From positions 298,231 through 362,230 of the forward strand of contig NZ_MRBS01000003.1 in NCBI RefSeq assembly GCF_001922585.1: a stretch of 64,000 nt of DNA, read 5' to 3'. The number at the start of each line of letters is the position of its first letter. Position 1 is the stretch's first letter. Source of the stretch: Pantoea sp. 1.19. GTDB lineage: Bacteria > Pseudomonadota > Gammaproteobacteria > Enterobacterales > Enterobacteriaceae. A program made the translations under genes and the position numbers. A model generated the notes under the pieces. It saw only the letters and a program-made list of their open reading frames with translations. It ran no database searches and was not told where the DNA came from. Positions 9,296 to 18,621 of this stretch are shown piece by piece.

Positions 9296-10257
9296 TCATC
9301 TATACGCTGCGCCGGCTGGTTCTGTGGCTGATTACGCTATTTTTCCTTTCGCTGGTCGGCTTTAGCCTCAGCTACTATACGCCGCACGCCCCGCTGCAGG
9401 GCGCGTCGCTGTGGGACGCCTGGTGGTTCTGGATGGAGGGGGCGCTGCACGCCGATTTTGGCGTTTCCAGTATTAACGGTCAGCCGATCAGCCTGCAGCT
9501 GCGCGAGGTGTTCCCGGCCACACTGGAGCTGTGTCTGCTGGCCTTTACCCTCGCGCTGCTGGTGGGTATCCCGCTGGGGATAGCCGCCGGGGTCATGCGC
9601 AATAAGTGGCAGGATAAACTGATTAGCGCGCTGGCGCTGCTCGGCTTTTCGATGCCGGTATTCTGGCTGGCGCTGCTACTGACGCTGTTTTTCTCCCTGA
9701 CGCTGGGCTGGCTGCCGGTATCCGGCCGCTTTGATCTGCTGTATCAGGTGAAAACCGTTACCGGTTTTGCGCTGATTGACGCCTGGCTGGACAAATCGCC
9801 GTGGCGCGATGAGATGCTGCGCAGCGCGCTGGTGCACATGGTACTGCCGGTGACCGCGCTGGCGGTGGCGCCCACCACTGAAGTGGTTCGCCTGCTGCGC
9901 ATCAGCACCAGCGAAGTCATTGATAAAAACTATATTAAGGCGGCCGCCACCCGCGGGCTGTCGCCCTTTACGGTGATCCGCCGCCACGTGCTGCACAATG
10001 CGGTACCGCCGGTGATTCCGCGCCTCGGACTGCAATTTTCCACCATGTTGACCCTGGCGATGATCACCGAAGTGGTGTTTAACTGGCCCGGACTGGGGCG
10101 CTGGCTGATCGCCGCAATCCGTCAGCAGGATTACGCCGCCATTTCCGCCGGCGTGATGGTGATTGGCGGCCTGGTGATTACCGTCAATGTGGTTGCCGAT
10201 ATCGTAGGCGCGATGCTGAACCCGCTGAAACATAAGGAGTGGTATGCCTTACGATAA
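9292..10257 (+). CDS. sapB: SapB, ABC transporter permease
   Basis: Inner membrane permease of the DppB/OppB type, 321 residues as in E. coli. Six hydrophobic segments are visible, starting with [16 protein letters not shown]. The cytoplasmic EAA-type loop is recognisable in [25 protein letters not shown]. It would pair with SapC to form the membrane channel and with SapD and SapF as ATPases. It overlaps sapA by 4 nt and sapC by 14 nt. Confidence 0.96.
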   Translation: MIIYTLRRLVLWLITLFFLSLVGFSLSYYTPHAPLQGASLWDAWWFWMEGALHADFGVSSINGQPISLQLREVFPATLELCLLAFTLALLVGIPLGIAAGVMRNKWQDKLISALALLGFSMPVFWLALLLTLFFSLTLGWLPVSGRFDLLYQVKTVTGFALIDAWLDKSPWRDEMLRSALVHMVLPVTALAVAPTTEVVRLLRISTSEVIDKNYIKAAATRGLSPFTVIRRHVLHNAVPPVIPRLGLQFSTMLTLAMITEVVFNWPGLGRWLIAAIRQQDYAAISAGVMVIGGLVITVNVVADIVGAMLNPLKHKEWYALR

Positions 10258-11134
10258 TATCTACGCCGAAAAGCGCCTGCCGAGCACGCTGCGACGTACG
10301 TGGCAGCTGTTTTATCGCGACATCAGCGCAATGGTCGGATTTTACGGCTTTATCGCCCTGCTGCTGCTGTGCCTGTTTGGGGCGCTGATCGCCCCGTACG
10401 GTCTGGATCAGCAGTTTCTCGGTTATCAGCTGCTGCCGCCCTCCTGGTCACGCTATGGCGACGTCTCCTTTTTTCTTGGCACCGACGATCTCGGTCGCGA
10501 TGTGCTAAGCCGGCTGCTGCGCGGCGCCACGCCAACCGTGGGCGGCGCGCTGGTGGTCACGCTTGCGGCGCTGTTGGTGGCGGTGGTGATTGGCGTGGTG
10601 GCCGGCATGACCCGCGGCCTGCGCTCGGCGGTGCTCAACCACGTACTGGATACCCTGCTGTCGATCCCGTCGCTGCTGATGGCGATCATCGTGGTCGCCT
10701 TTCTCGGGCCGCGGCTGGAGCACGCCATGCTGGCCGTGTTTTTAGCCATTTTACCGCGTCTGGTGCGGGCGATTTACAGCGCGGTACATGATGAGCTGGA
10801 AAAAGATTACGTGGTGGCCGCCCGGCTCGACGGCGCCAGCAACCTGAATATCCTTACCTATGCGATTGTGCCCAACGTACTGCCGCAGATGATAAGCGAA
10901 ATTACCCGCGCCCTGTCCATGGCGATTCTGGACATCGCCGCGCTCGGTTTTCTCGATCTCGGTGCCCAGCTCCCCTCTCCGGAGTGGGGCGCGATGCTGG
11001 GTGACGCGCTGGAGCTTATCTACGTGGCTCCGTGGATGGTGATGCTGCCCGGGGCCGCGATCATGCTGAGCGTGCTGATGGTTAATCTGCTCGGTGACGG
11101 GCTGCGCCGCGCCGTCGTGGCGGGAGTGGAATAA
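10244..11134 (+). CDS. sapC: SapC, ABC transporter permease
   Basis: Second permease of the Sap transporter (DppC/OppC type), 296 residues as in E. coli. Membrane spans include [21 protein letters not shown], and the EAA loop is [26 protein letters not shown]. An AAGGAG Shine-Dalgarno lies inside the end of sapB just before the ATG. The final base of its TAA is the first base of the sapD ATG. Confidence 0.96.
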   Translation: MPYDNIYAEKRLPSTLRRTWQLFYRDISAMVGFYGFIALLLLCLFGALIAPYGLDQQFLGYQLLPPSWSRYGDVSFFLGTDDLGRDVLSRLLRGATPTVGGALVVTLAALLVAVVIGVVAGMTRGLRSAVLNHVLDTLLSIPSLLMAIIVVAFLGPRLEHAMLAVFLAILPRLVRAIYSAVHDELEKDYVVAARLDGASNLNILTYAIVPNVLPQMISEITRALSMAILDIAALGFLDLGAQLPSPEWGAMLGDALELIYVAPWMVMLPGAAIMLSVLMVNLLGDGLRRAVVAGVE

Positions 11135-12126
11135 TGCCGTTACTGGATATCCGAAATTTGACCATTGAGTTTATGACCAGCGACGGCCCGGTTAAGGCGG
11201 TGGATCGCGTTAGCATGACCCTGAATGAGGGCGAGGTGCGCGGTCTGGTCGGCGAGTCCGGGTCAGGTAAAAGCCTGATTGCTAAAGCGATTTGCGGCGT
11301 AACCAAAGACAACTGGCGGGTCAGCGCCGACCGCATGCGCTTTGGAGATGTCGACCTGCTGCGCCTGTCGCCGCGCCAGCGTCGGAAGATTATCGGCCAC
11401 AATGTGTCGATGATCTTTCAGGAGCCGCAATCCTGTCTGGACCCCTCTGAGAGCGTGGGGCGACAAATCATGCAGGCGATTCCGCGCTGGACGTGGAAAG
11501 GCCGCTGGTATCAGCGTTTTCGCTGGCGCCACCGCCGGGCCATTGAGCTGCTGCACCGGGTCGGCATCAAAGATCACAAAGACATCATGCGCAGCTTTCC
11601 CTACGAGCTGACCGAAGGCGAATGCCAGAAGGTGATGATCGCCATCGCGCTGGCCAACCAGCCGCGCCTGCTGATCGCCGATGAGCCCACGAATGCGATG
11701 GAGCCAACTACGCAGGCGCAAATTTTCCGCCTGCTGTCGCGGCTGAACCAGAACAATAACACCACCATTTTGCTGATCAGTCATGATCTGCACACCATGA
11801 GCCACTGGGCGGATCGCATTAATGTGATGTACTGTGGCCAAACGGTCGAAACGGCCCACAGTCAGGATCTGATTAGCACCCCGCATCATCCCTATACGCA
11901 GGCGCTGATCCGCGCGATGCCCGATTTTGGCCGCGCGCTGCCGCACAAAAGCCGGTTGAACGCCCTGCCCGGCGCGATCCCTTCGCTGGAGAGCCTGCCG
12001 GTCGGCTGCCGACTGGGCCCGCGCTGCCCCTACGCGCAGAAAAAGTGCATTGAGGCGCCGCGCCTGACCGGCACCAAAACGCACCTGTTTGCCTGCCATT
12101 TCCCGTTGAATCTGGAGCATTCATGA
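11134..12126 (+). CDS. sapD: SapD, ABC transporter ATP-binding protein
   Basis: ATPase of the Sap system, also linked in E. coli to ATP-dependent regulation of the TrkG/TrkH potassium uptake systems. The 330 residues equal the E. coli length. Walker A is GESGSGKS and Walker B LLIADEP, and the C-terminal oligopeptide-transporter extension has the [14 protein letters not shown] cysteine cluster. The ABC signature is degenerate (LTEGECQK instead of LSGGQ), which as far as I recall is normal for SapD. It overlaps sapF by 4 nt if sapF starts at 12123. Confidence 0.95.
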   Translation: MPLLDIRNLTIEFMTSDGPVKAVDRVSMTLNEGEVRGLVGESGSGKSLIAKAICGVTKDNWRVSADRMRFGDVDLLRLSPRQRRKIIGHNVSMIFQEPQSCLDPSESVGRQIMQAIPRWTWKGRWYQRFRWRHRRAIELLHRVGIKDHKDIMRSFPYELTEGECQKVMIAIALANQPRLLIADEPTNAMEPTTQAQIFRLLSRLNQNNNTTILLISHDLHTMSHWADRINVMYCGQTVETAHSQDLISTPHHPYTQALIRAMPDFGRALPHKSRLNALPGAIPSLESLPVGCRLGPRCPYAQKKCIEAPRLTGTKTHLFACHFPLNLEHS

Positions 12127-12935
12127 TGAGCGATACGCTGCTGGAAGTGCGCGATCTCAGTAAAACGTATCGCTACCGTACCGGCCTGTTTCGACGCCAG
12201 CACGTTGAGGCGGTGAAATCGGTCAGTTTCTCCCTGCGTCCGCGGCAAACGCTGGCCATTATTGGCGAGAACGGCTCGGGTAAATCGACGCTGGCCAAAA
12301 TGCTTAGCGGCATGGTCGAGCCCAGCGCGGGCACCATCGTGATTGATGATCATCCGCTGGCTTACGGCGACTACGGCTACCGTAGCCAGCGTATCCGCAT
12401 GATTTTTCAGGATCCGACCAACTCACTGAACCCGCGCCAGCGCATCAGTCAGATCCTCGACTTTCCGCTGCGCCTGAATACCGACCTCGACGCCGCTGCC
12501 CGTGAGACGCGTATCATCGCCACCCTGCGCCAGGTCGGGCTGCTGCGCGATCACGCCGGCTACTACCCGCATATGCTGGCGCCAGGACAGATTCAGCGCG
12601 TGGCGCTGGCCCGCGCGCTGATTTTGCAGCCGAAAGTGATCATCGCTGACGAAGCGATGGCCTCGCTGGATATGTCGATGCGCTCGCAGCTGGTGAATCT
12701 GATGCTGGAGCTGCAGGAGAAACACGGCATTACCTACATCTATGTCACACAGCACCTCGGCATGATGAAACACATCAGCGATCGGGTGTTGGTGATGCAT
12801 CAGGGAGAGGTGGTTGAGCGCGGCGACACCGCCGAAGTACTGATGTCGCCCAGGCACGAGCTGACCCAGCGGTTGATTAACAGCCATTTTGGCGAGGCCT
12901 TGACCGCCGAGGCCTGGCGCCCCGCGTCGCCCTGA
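12123..12935 (+). CDS. sapF: SapF, ABC transporter ATP-binding protein
   Basis: Second ATPase of the Sap transporter, 270 residues (E. coli 268). Walker A is GENGSGKS, the signature is LAPGQIQR and Walker B VIIADEA with the following SLD motif. It lacks the cysteine-rich C-terminal extension of SapD and ends EALTAEAWR like E. coli SapF. Two tandem ATGs (12123 and 12126) are possible starts. Last gene of the sap operon; a 128-nt gap separates it from fabI. Confidence 0.95.
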   Translation: MMSDTLLEVRDLSKTYRYRTGLFRRQHVEAVKSVSFSLRPRQTLAIIGENGSGKSTLAKMLSGMVEPSAGTIVIDDHPLAYGDYGYRSQRIRMIFQDPTNSLNPRQRISQILDFPLRLNTDLDAAARETRIIATLRQVGLLRDHAGYYPHMLAPGQIQRVALARALILQPKVIIADEAMASLDMSMRSQLVNLMLELQEKHGITYIYVTQHLGMMKHISDRVLVMHQGEVVERGDTAEVLMSPRHELTQRLINSHFGEALTAEAWRPASP

Positions 12936-13063
12936 GCGGCGGGCAACAGGTCGGATTAACGATCGGGTTTCAGTCGTGGTAGAATCCCCCGGACGATTCA
13001 CGTCGGCGGCGCCGCGCAAGCCGTTTTGCCACCGACAACAACAATGACTATAAGGATTAAGCT

Positions 13064-13852
13064 ATGGGTTTTCTTACCGGTAAGCGCATTCTGATCACTG
13101 GCGTTGCCAGCAAGCTCTCCATTGCCTACGGTATCGCTCAGGCGATGCACAAACAGGGCGCAGAACTGGCCTTCACCTATCAGAACGAGAAGCTGAAAGC
13201 GCGCGTTGAAGAGTTTGCCAAAGACCTGGGTTCCGACATCGTGCTGCCGTGTGACGTGGCCGAAGATGAGAGCATCACGGCGCTGTTCACCGAGCTGGCA
13301 AAAACCTGGCCGAAATTTGACGGTTTCGTTCACTCCATCGGCTTTGCGCCGGGCGATCAGCTGGATGGCGATTACGTTAACGCGGTAACCCGTGAAGGCT
13401 TCAAAATTGCCCACGATATCAGCGCTTACAGCTTCGTGGCGATGGCGAAGGCGTGCCGCGACATGCTGAATCCGCAGTCTGCGCTGCTGACGCTCTCTTA
13501 CCTCGGTGCCGAGCGCGCGATCCCGAACTACAACGTCATGGGCCTGGCGAAAGCCTCGCTGGAAGCCAACGTGCGCTATATGGCTAACGCCATGGGCCCG
13601 GAAGGCGTGCGCGTCAACGCCGTCTCTGCCGGTCCGATCCGTACGCTCGCGGCGTCCGGTATCAAAGATTTCCGTAAGATGCTGTCCCACTGCGAAGCGG
13701 TCACCCCGATCCGTCGCACGGTCACCATCGAAGACGTCGGCAACTCCGCAGCGTTCCTCTGTTCTGACCTGGCCGGCGGCATCACCGGCGAAGTGGTACA
13801 CGTCGATGGCGGCTTCAGCATTGCCGCGATGAACGAGCTGGAACTGAAATAA
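13064..13852 (+). CDS. fabI: Enoyl-[acyl-carrier-protein] reductase FabI (NADH)
   Basis: Catalyses the last reduction of each cycle of type II fatty acid synthesis; the target of triclosan. At 262 residues it is the same length as E. coli FabI. The catalytic residues align at the same positions: Tyr146, Tyr156 and Lys163 in [18 protein letters not shown], and Gly93 in HSIGFAPG. The ATG follows a good Shine-Dalgarno (AAGGATTAAGCT). A TAGAAT -10-like hexamer occurs at 12980-12985. A strong terminator follows, so it is probably monocistronic. Its enoyl-ACP pathway is also the source of precursors for DSF-type signals made by the rpfF-like gene at 25.3 kb. Confidence 0.98.
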   Translation: MGFLTGKRILITGVASKLSIAYGIAQAMHKQGAELAFTYQNEKLKARVEEFAKDLGSDIVLPCDVAEDESITALFTELAKTWPKFDGFVHSIGFAPGDQLDGDYVNAVTREGFKIAHDISAYSFVAMAKACRDMLNPQSALLTLSYLGAERAIPNYNVMGLAKASLEANVRYMANAMGPEGVRVNAVSAGPIRTLAASGIKDFRKMLSHCEAVTPIRRTVTIEDVGNSAAFLCSDLAGGITGEVVHVDGGFSIAAMNELELK

Positions 13853-13858
13853 GCGTCA

Positions 13859-13889
13859 CGGGATAAGCCTTCCGGCTTATCCCGATTTT
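13859..13889 (+). terminator. Intrinsic terminator of fabI
   Basis: An 11-bp perfect stem (CGGGATAAGCC with GGCTTATCCCG) with a 4-nt loop TTCC is followed by ATTTT, 6 nt after the fabI stop codon. Confidence 0.9.
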
Positions 13890-14018
13890 CCCCCGCCGAT
13901 ATAGCCACCCGCTATTTGTTAGTACCGATTGGTCTTTGGTCCTTCGCACGCATTGCGTCAGGATAGCTCCTGCCCGTTTTCCTGCTGCCCGTCAGCGGGC
14001 GCTACGCAAGGAACAACC

Positions 14019-15131
14019 ATGGAACAACGTCGTTTTCACGGCCACCATTACGGATACTTTGAGTCACAGGTGAGTCATCCACCGGTGCCCCCCCATCGCG
14101 CGCTGCCGGAGAACCCGGATCCGTTTTTACTGGATCTGCACGCCGCCTGTCAGCCGCACTGCGGGCCGCTGGCTCCGCTGCTGGCTGCCTCCAGCGCGGC
14201 GGTACGCACGCTGCTGCCCGAACGCCTGCCATCCAGTCCGCTGACGACCCTGACGCGCTATGACCGGCTGAGCACCGCGCTGACCGTCGCGCAGGTCACC
14301 GGCATTTCTCGCCTGTGCCGCCACTATGCGGCGCAGCTGGCTCCCCTGTCCGGACCTGACTCCTCGCGGGAGAGTAACGTGCGGCTGGCGCAAATTACCC
14401 AATATGCGCGCCAGCTCGCCAGCCAGCCCGCGCAGCTGACGCCGCGTGCGCTGAGCCAGCTGATCGACGTTGGGCTGACGCCAGCAGACTGCGTCACTTT
14501 TCATCAGCTGATCGGTCTGGTCGGCTATCAGGGGCGGACGATAGCCGTGCTGCAAGCGCTGCTGGCCATGCCGCTGCCCTGGCTACCGGGGCAGTCGCCG
14601 CTGGCTGATGCCGATGGCCCGCTGCCGGAGGTGAACCGCGCCTGGCAACCCAGGCTGCCGCCGCTGGAGTTGCGCTATGCCACCGCCGGGCAGCTGGCGG
14701 CCCTCACCGACTGTCAGCCGGTCATCGACGGCGCGCTGGCCTGGCTGCTGGCGCTGGATGCCGGCGCGCTCAGCGCGCTGAGTCAGGTACGGGCGGCGCT
14801 GCATGACTGGCATCGCCAGCCGCACGCGGTGCTGGCCCGGGCAGTCACCTGCCGGATCCACGGCAGCCGCCACGGTCTGGCGGCGGAGCGCCATCCGCGC
14901 CGCGCCGCGCTGCGCCGCAGCGTGGCCGATGCCACGCTGGAGGCCACGCCGTCAGAGCGGGCAGTGATTGAGGCCAGCGCGCTGCTTACCCGCTCCCCCG
15001 AGCGCTTTGCCGCCCTGCACGTTGGCGCCCTGCGTGAGGCCGGTCTGGATGATCGCACCCTGTTGGCGGTACTGTGCAGCAGTGCGCTGGCCGGTTGGGA
15101 ACAGCGCCTGCAGCAGCCGCTCGGCGATTAA
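14019..15131 (+). CDS. Two-domain CMD (carboxymuconolactone decarboxylase-like) fold protein
   Basis: The ATG at 14019 (AAGGA seven nt upstream) gives 370 residues. Two helical repeats look like AhpD/CMD units: one around YDRLSTALTVAQVTGISRLC followed by a conserved-looking LTPADCVTFHQLIGLVGYQGR segment, and a second around LARAVTCRIHGSRHG followed by ALREAGLDDRTLLAV. This resembles the fused CMD-domain proteins annotated as the Avi_7170 family, but I cannot search to confirm. Each unit keeps only one cysteine and no CxxC pair, so AhpD-type thiol peroxidase activity is doubtful. No signal peptide is seen. The gene lies between fabI and a LysR gene whose 3' end it overlaps by 4 nt on the opposite strand, in a block absent from the E. 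coli fabI-rnb interval. Substrate unknown. Confidence 0.75.
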   Translation: MEQRRFHGHHYGYFESQVSHPPVPPHRALPENPDPFLLDLHAACQPHCGPLAPLLAASSAAVRTLLPERLPSSPLTTLTRYDRLSTALTVAQVTGISRLCRHYAAQLAPLSGPDSSRESNVRLAQITQYARQLASQPAQLTPRALSQLIDVGLTPADCVTFHQLIGLVGYQGRTIAVLQALLAMPLPWLPGQSPLADADGPLPEVNRAWQPRLPPLELRYATAGQLAALTDCQPVIDGALAWLLALDAGALSALSQVRAALHDWHRQPHAVLARAVTCRIHGSRHGLAAERHPRRAALRRSVADATLEATPSERAVIEASALLTRSPERFAALHVGALREAGLDDRTLLAVLCSSALAGWEQRLQQPLGD

Positions 15132-16024
15132 GCCTGCAGTTGAGTCTGAAGCGTATCGAAAAAGCGCTGGGCCAGCGGCGAAGCGCGCTGCGACGCCGGC
15201 AACACCATCGCCGCCTGCCGGCGCATGGGGGCCAGCGCCAGCGGGCGACGGCGCAGCCCGCCGGTGATGCCGGGACTGAGGTGGCCTACCGGCGCAATCA
15301 GGCAGCCAAGGCCCGCTTCCGCCCCCTGTAGTAGCTGCAGAATGGCGTTGCTTTCCAGAATGATGCGCGGTGTCAGTCCGGCCGCGTCAAACTGGGTATC
15401 CAGATAGCGGCGAAAATAGCGCGTCGGCTCGGCAAGGCAGAGCGGCAGCTCCCGCAGCCCGGCGATCGGCAGCGGATCTTCGCCGCACAGCGCGGGGAAG
15501 GCCTCCGGCTGAAACAGCACCTCAACGCCGCTATCGGGCAGCAGGGCTATCTGAAAGTGCAGTTCGCGTAGCACCGGCAGTTCAAAAAATCCGATTCCGA
15601 CGTCTACCGTATGGCGATTGAGCGCGTCCGACAGCTGATCGGCGCTCAGCACCGCCACCCGGTAATCAAGCTGGGGAAAGCGCTGCTGGCTGATTTTCAG
15701 CAGCGCGGCCAGCGAAATGCTGCACTGTGGCACCACGCCGATGCGCAGCAGGCCGCTGGTGCCCTGCCGCAGCGACTCAACTTCCAGCTTCAGGCCCTGA
15801 TACACCGACACGATTTCCCGCGCCCAGCTCAGCACCCGCTCGCCCTCTGGGGTAAAACCGCTGAAGCTGTTGTTGCGGTAAATCAGCGCGACGCCCAGCT
15901 CCTGCTCCAGATTTTTCAGCCGCATTGACAGCGTCGGCTGACTGACGAAGCTGGCGTCGGCGGCGCGGCCAAAATGCCGGGTTTTTTCCAAATTACATAG
16001 GTAGATCAGTTGTTTAATATCCAT
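15128..16024 (-). CDS. LysR-type transcriptional regulator
   Basis: Standard LTTR of 298 residues. The N-terminal winged helix-turn-helix is MDIKQLIYLCNLEKTRHFGR followed by AADASFVSQPTLSMRLKNLE, and the C-terminal periplasmic-binding-like effector domain spans about 90-295. It is divergent from the YdeP-like oxidoreductase gene, with a 159-nt gap holding a striking inverted repeat, so it most likely controls that gene and itself. Its 3' end overlaps the CMD gene by 4 nt in convergent orientation. I cannot name an effector. LysR regulators next to formate-dehydrogenase-like molybdoenzymes are a familiar arrangement. Confidence 0.88.
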   Translation of the reverse strand: MDIKQLIYLCNLEKTRHFGRAADASFVSQPTLSMRLKNLEQELGVALIYRNNSFSGFTPEGERVLSWAREIVSVYQGLKLEVESLRQGTSGLLRIGVVPQCSISLAALLKISQQRFPQLDYRVAVLSADQLSDALNRHTVDVGIGFFELPVLRELHFQIALLPDSGVEVLFQPEAFPALCGEDPLPIAGLRELPLCLAEPTRYFRRYLDTQFDAAGLTPRIILESNAILQLLQGAEAGLGCLIAPVGHLSPGITGGLRRRPLALAPMRRQAAMVLPASQRASPLAQRFFDTLQTQLQA

Positions 16025-16067
16025 GCCCGCCTCCGGTATTCTACCAGCGTTCAGTGTAGCATCCGCG

Positions 16068-16090
16068 ATAGAGCGGCTCTATCGCTCTAT
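16068..16090. promoter_or_regulatory. Triple-arm inverted repeat, probable LysR operator
   Basis: Between the divergent LysR and oxidoreductase genes, ATAGAGC (16068-16074) is followed by one base and then its exact complement GCTCTAT (16076-16082), and then by a further CGCTCTAT (16083-16090). The first arm can therefore pair with either of two right arms (7-1-7, or 8-7-8). Short dyads of this kind in divergent LysR promoters are typical regulator binding sites. Confidence 0.6.
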
Positions 16091-16183
16091 TAACTCATTC
16101 GATTAGACGGCCCACGCCGTTCGCAGCAAAATCCTTACCTATCGCTAATACTTTCATAACAACGTCACGACCCGCCCATCGCC

Positions 16184-18496
16184 ATGAAATTTAAAGCACA
16201 AATTAAGCCCTATCGCGCCGCCGCTGGCGGCATGGGTGCCCTGACCGCCACTACCCGCTTTGTGTTTGAAAGCAAGCAGGTGTTAAAAAACATGCGTAAC
16301 CTGCTGCGTGTCAATCAGGCCCGCGGCTTTGACTGTCCCGGCTGCGCCTGGGGCGACGATAATACCAGTACGTTCAGCTTCTGCGAAAACGGCGCTAAAG
16401 CGGTCACCTGGGAGGCAACCCGCCGCCGGGTGGACGCCGCCTTTTTTGCCCGCTGGTCGGTGCAGCAGCTGGCGCAGCAAAGTGATTATTTCCTCGAGCA
16501 TCAGGGGCGACTGGTCGAGCCGCTGCGCTATAACCCGGACACCGATCACTACGAGCCTGTCAGCTGGGATACCGCCATAGCGCTGATCGGTCAGCGCATC
16601 CGCGCGCTGCCGCACCCCGATCGGATGGCGCTGTATACCTCAGGGCGCGCCAGCAATGAAGCCTCCTGGCTGTACCAGCTGTTTGGACGCATGGTTGGCA
16701 CCAATAACTTTCCCGACTGCTCCAACATGTGTCATGAGGCCAGCGGCACCGGCCTGAAGCGCAGCATCGGCGTAGGCAAAGGTACGGTTCGCCTGGATGA
16801 CTTTGAACACGCCGACGCCATTTTTGTATTTGGCCAGAATCCCGGTACTAACCATCCGCGGATGCTGCACAGCCTGCGGCACGCCGCCGATCGCGGCGCC
16901 AGCATTGTCAGCTTTAATACCCTGCGCGAACGCGGCCTGGAGCGCTTTGCCGATCCGCAGAATCCGCTGGAGTTACTGACGCCCAAAGCCGGCACGATCA
17001 GTTCTGCTTATTATCAACCGAAGCTCGGCGGCGATATGGCCGCGGTGCGTGGCATGACCAAGATTCTGCTGGAGCGCCATCGCCAACGGCTGGCGGCGGG
17101 CGCCTCCGGGCTGTTTGACAAGGCATTTATTGCCCACCACACCCACGGCGTGGAGGCATGGCTGGCCGCGGTTGACGCCACAACCTGGGCACAGATTGAA
17201 ACGCAGTCCGGCCTCAGTGCCGCGCAGCTGGGCGAAGCCGCCACCCTTTATCAGCAAGCCAGCCGGGTAATTTGTACCTGGGCCATGGGAATTACCCAGC
17301 ATAAGCACTCGGTGGACACGGTTCGCGAGATCGCCAATTTACAGCTGCTGTTCGGTCATATCGGCAAGCCCGGCGCCGGCCTCTGCCCGGTACGCGGGCA
17401 CAGTAATGTGCAGGGCAACCGTACCATGGGTATTGATGAGAAACCGCCGGCGGCTTTTCTGGACGCGCTGGCCCGTCACTTTGACTTCTCCCCGCCGCGC
17501 GGCCCCGGCTACAACACCGTCGAGGCCATCGAGGCGATGGGCGCCGGCCGCCTGCAGCTGCTGATTACGCTCGGGGGCAACCTCGCCGCCGCCGCGCCGG
17601 ACAGTCCGCGCACCGCCGCTGCGCTGCAGCGCTGCGACACGCTGGTTCACATCAGTACCAAGCTCAATCGCAGCCATCTGCTGCCCGGCCAGCGCGATAC
17701 GCTGATCCTGCCAACGCTGGGGCGCACCGAGCGCGATGAGCAGGCCAGCGGCCCGCAGTTCATTACCGTGGAGGACTCCTTTTCGATGGTGCATGCGTCA
17801 GAAGGGATAAACCCGCCGCTGGCGCCGACGCAACGCGCCGAAACCGCCATCGTCGCGGCGATCGCCCACGCTGCGCTGGGCAGTGAGAAGGTGGACTGGC
17901 TGGGTCTTGCTGCCGACTATAACCGCATTCGCGATCACATTGCCGCTACCCTGCCCGGCTTTGCCGACTTTAACGCTCGCTGCGCCGAACCGGGCGGGTT
18001 CTACCTCGGCAACGCGGCGGCGTCGCTGCATTTTGCCACCCCGAGCGGCAAAGCGGAATTCAGCGCGGCCCCCCTGCCGGAGCGCCTGTTTCCGCAGCTA
18101 CCCGCCGCGGAGACGGTGCCGTTTACGCTGCAAACTCTGCGCTCGCACGATCAATACAACACCACCATCTACGGTCTGGACGATCGCTATCGTGGCGTCT
18201 ATGGCCAGCGGGACGTGCTGTTTATTCATCCGGAAGATTTGGCCGAGCTGGGGATGACGGCCGGCGATCGGGTCGACATTGAAACCCTGTGGCACGACGG
18301 CGTCACCCGACGCCTGTCGCACATTAAGCTGGTTCCCTACGCCATTCCGCGCGGTAATCTGGCCGCCTACTACCCCGAAACCAATCCGCTGATCCCGCTC
18401 GACAGCGTAGGCGATGACAGTGGAACGCCCACCTCAAAGTCGGTGCCGGTTCGCCTGCTGCGATCGGCGCCAGCCGCGCCGTCGCGTATCATCTGA
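16184..18496 (+). CDS. FdhF/YdeP-family molybdopterin oxidoreductase
   Basis: Cytoplasmic molybdenum enzyme related to the formate dehydrogenase alpha subunit; 770 residues, close to E. coli YdeP (759). The N-terminal cysteines CPGC (51-54) and Cys67 in FCENG match YdeP. Molybdopterin motifs include TSGRASNEASWLYQLFGR, SNMCHEASG and QNPGTNHPRM. The molydop-binding C-terminal domain contains RSHDQYNTTIYGLDDRYRG. There is no twin-arginine signal. E. coli YdeP is linked to acid resistance, but its substrate is unknown. Divergent from the LysR gene; a hairpin follows the stop codon. It does not belong to the conserved enterobacterial core order here. Confidence 0.9.
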   Translation: MKFKAQIKPYRAAAGGMGALTATTRFVFESKQVLKNMRNLLRVNQARGFDCPGCAWGDDNTSTFSFCENGAKAVTWEATRRRVDAAFFARWSVQQLAQQSDYFLEHQGRLVEPLRYNPDTDHYEPVSWDTAIALIGQRIRALPHPDRMALYTSGRASNEASWLYQLFGRMVGTNNFPDCSNMCHEASGTGLKRSIGVGKGTVRLDDFEHADAIFVFGQNPGTNHPRMLHSLRHAADRGASIVSFNTLRERGLERFADPQNPLELLTPKAGTISSAYYQPKLGGDMAAVRGMTKILLERHRQRLAAGASGLFDKAFIAHHTHGVEAWLAAVDATTWAQIETQSGLSAAQLGEAATLYQQASRVICTWAMGITQHKHSVDTVREIANLQLLFGHIGKPGAGLCPVRGHSNVQGNRTMGIDEKPPAAFLDALARHFDFSPPRGPGYNTVEAIEAMGAGRLQLLITLGGNLAAAAPDSPRTAAALQRCDTLVHISTKLNRSHLLPGQRDTLILPTLGRTERDEQASGPQFITVEDSFSMVHASEGINPPLAPTQRAETAIVAAIAHAALGSEKVDWLGLAADYNRIRDHIAATLPGFADFNARCAEPGGFYLGNAAASLHFATPSGKAEFSAAPLPERLFPQLPAAETVPFTLQTLRSHDQYNTTIYGLDDRYRGVYGQRDVLFIHPEDLAELGMTAGDRVDIETLWHDGVTRRLSHIKLVPYAIPRGNLAAYYPETNPLIPLDSVGDDSGTPTSKSVPVRLLRSAPAAPSRII

Positions 18497-18522
18497 GTCG
18501 CTTCTCCACCCGCGACGCTTTC

Positions 18523-18549
18523 CTTTCCCTGCCGGCGCGGCGGGGAAAG
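18523..18549 (+). terminator. Hairpin after the YdeP-like gene
   Basis: CTTTCCC and GGGAAAG arms, a T-G wobble and an inner GCCG/CGGC stem with a 3-nt loop form a nearly continuous 12-bp stem 26 nt after the stop codon. There is no T-run, so termination efficiency is uncertain. Confidence 0.5.
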
Positions 18550-18556
18550 ATTACCC

Positions 18557-18585
18557 TTGCCGCACGGCGGGGATTCGCGTAAAAC
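18557..18585 (+). promoter_or_regulatory. Possible rnb promoter
   Basis: TTGCCG (18557-18562), a 17-nt spacer and TAAAAC (18580-18585) stand 36 nt upstream of the rnb ATG. Confidence 0.45.
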
Positions 18586-18621
18586 TGTCAGCCGCTCTTA
18601 GGCCACGAAAAAAGTGTATGT

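Noticed and set aside
13014-13030. GCGCAAG...TTTTGCC upstream of fabI as a PurR-like box
   Set aside because: Weak match to the purine operator and no reason to expect PurR control of fabI.
15128-15131. A possible frameshift or fusion of the CMD and LysR genes
   Set aside because: The genes are on opposite strands; the 4-nt overlap is simply convergent stop codons.
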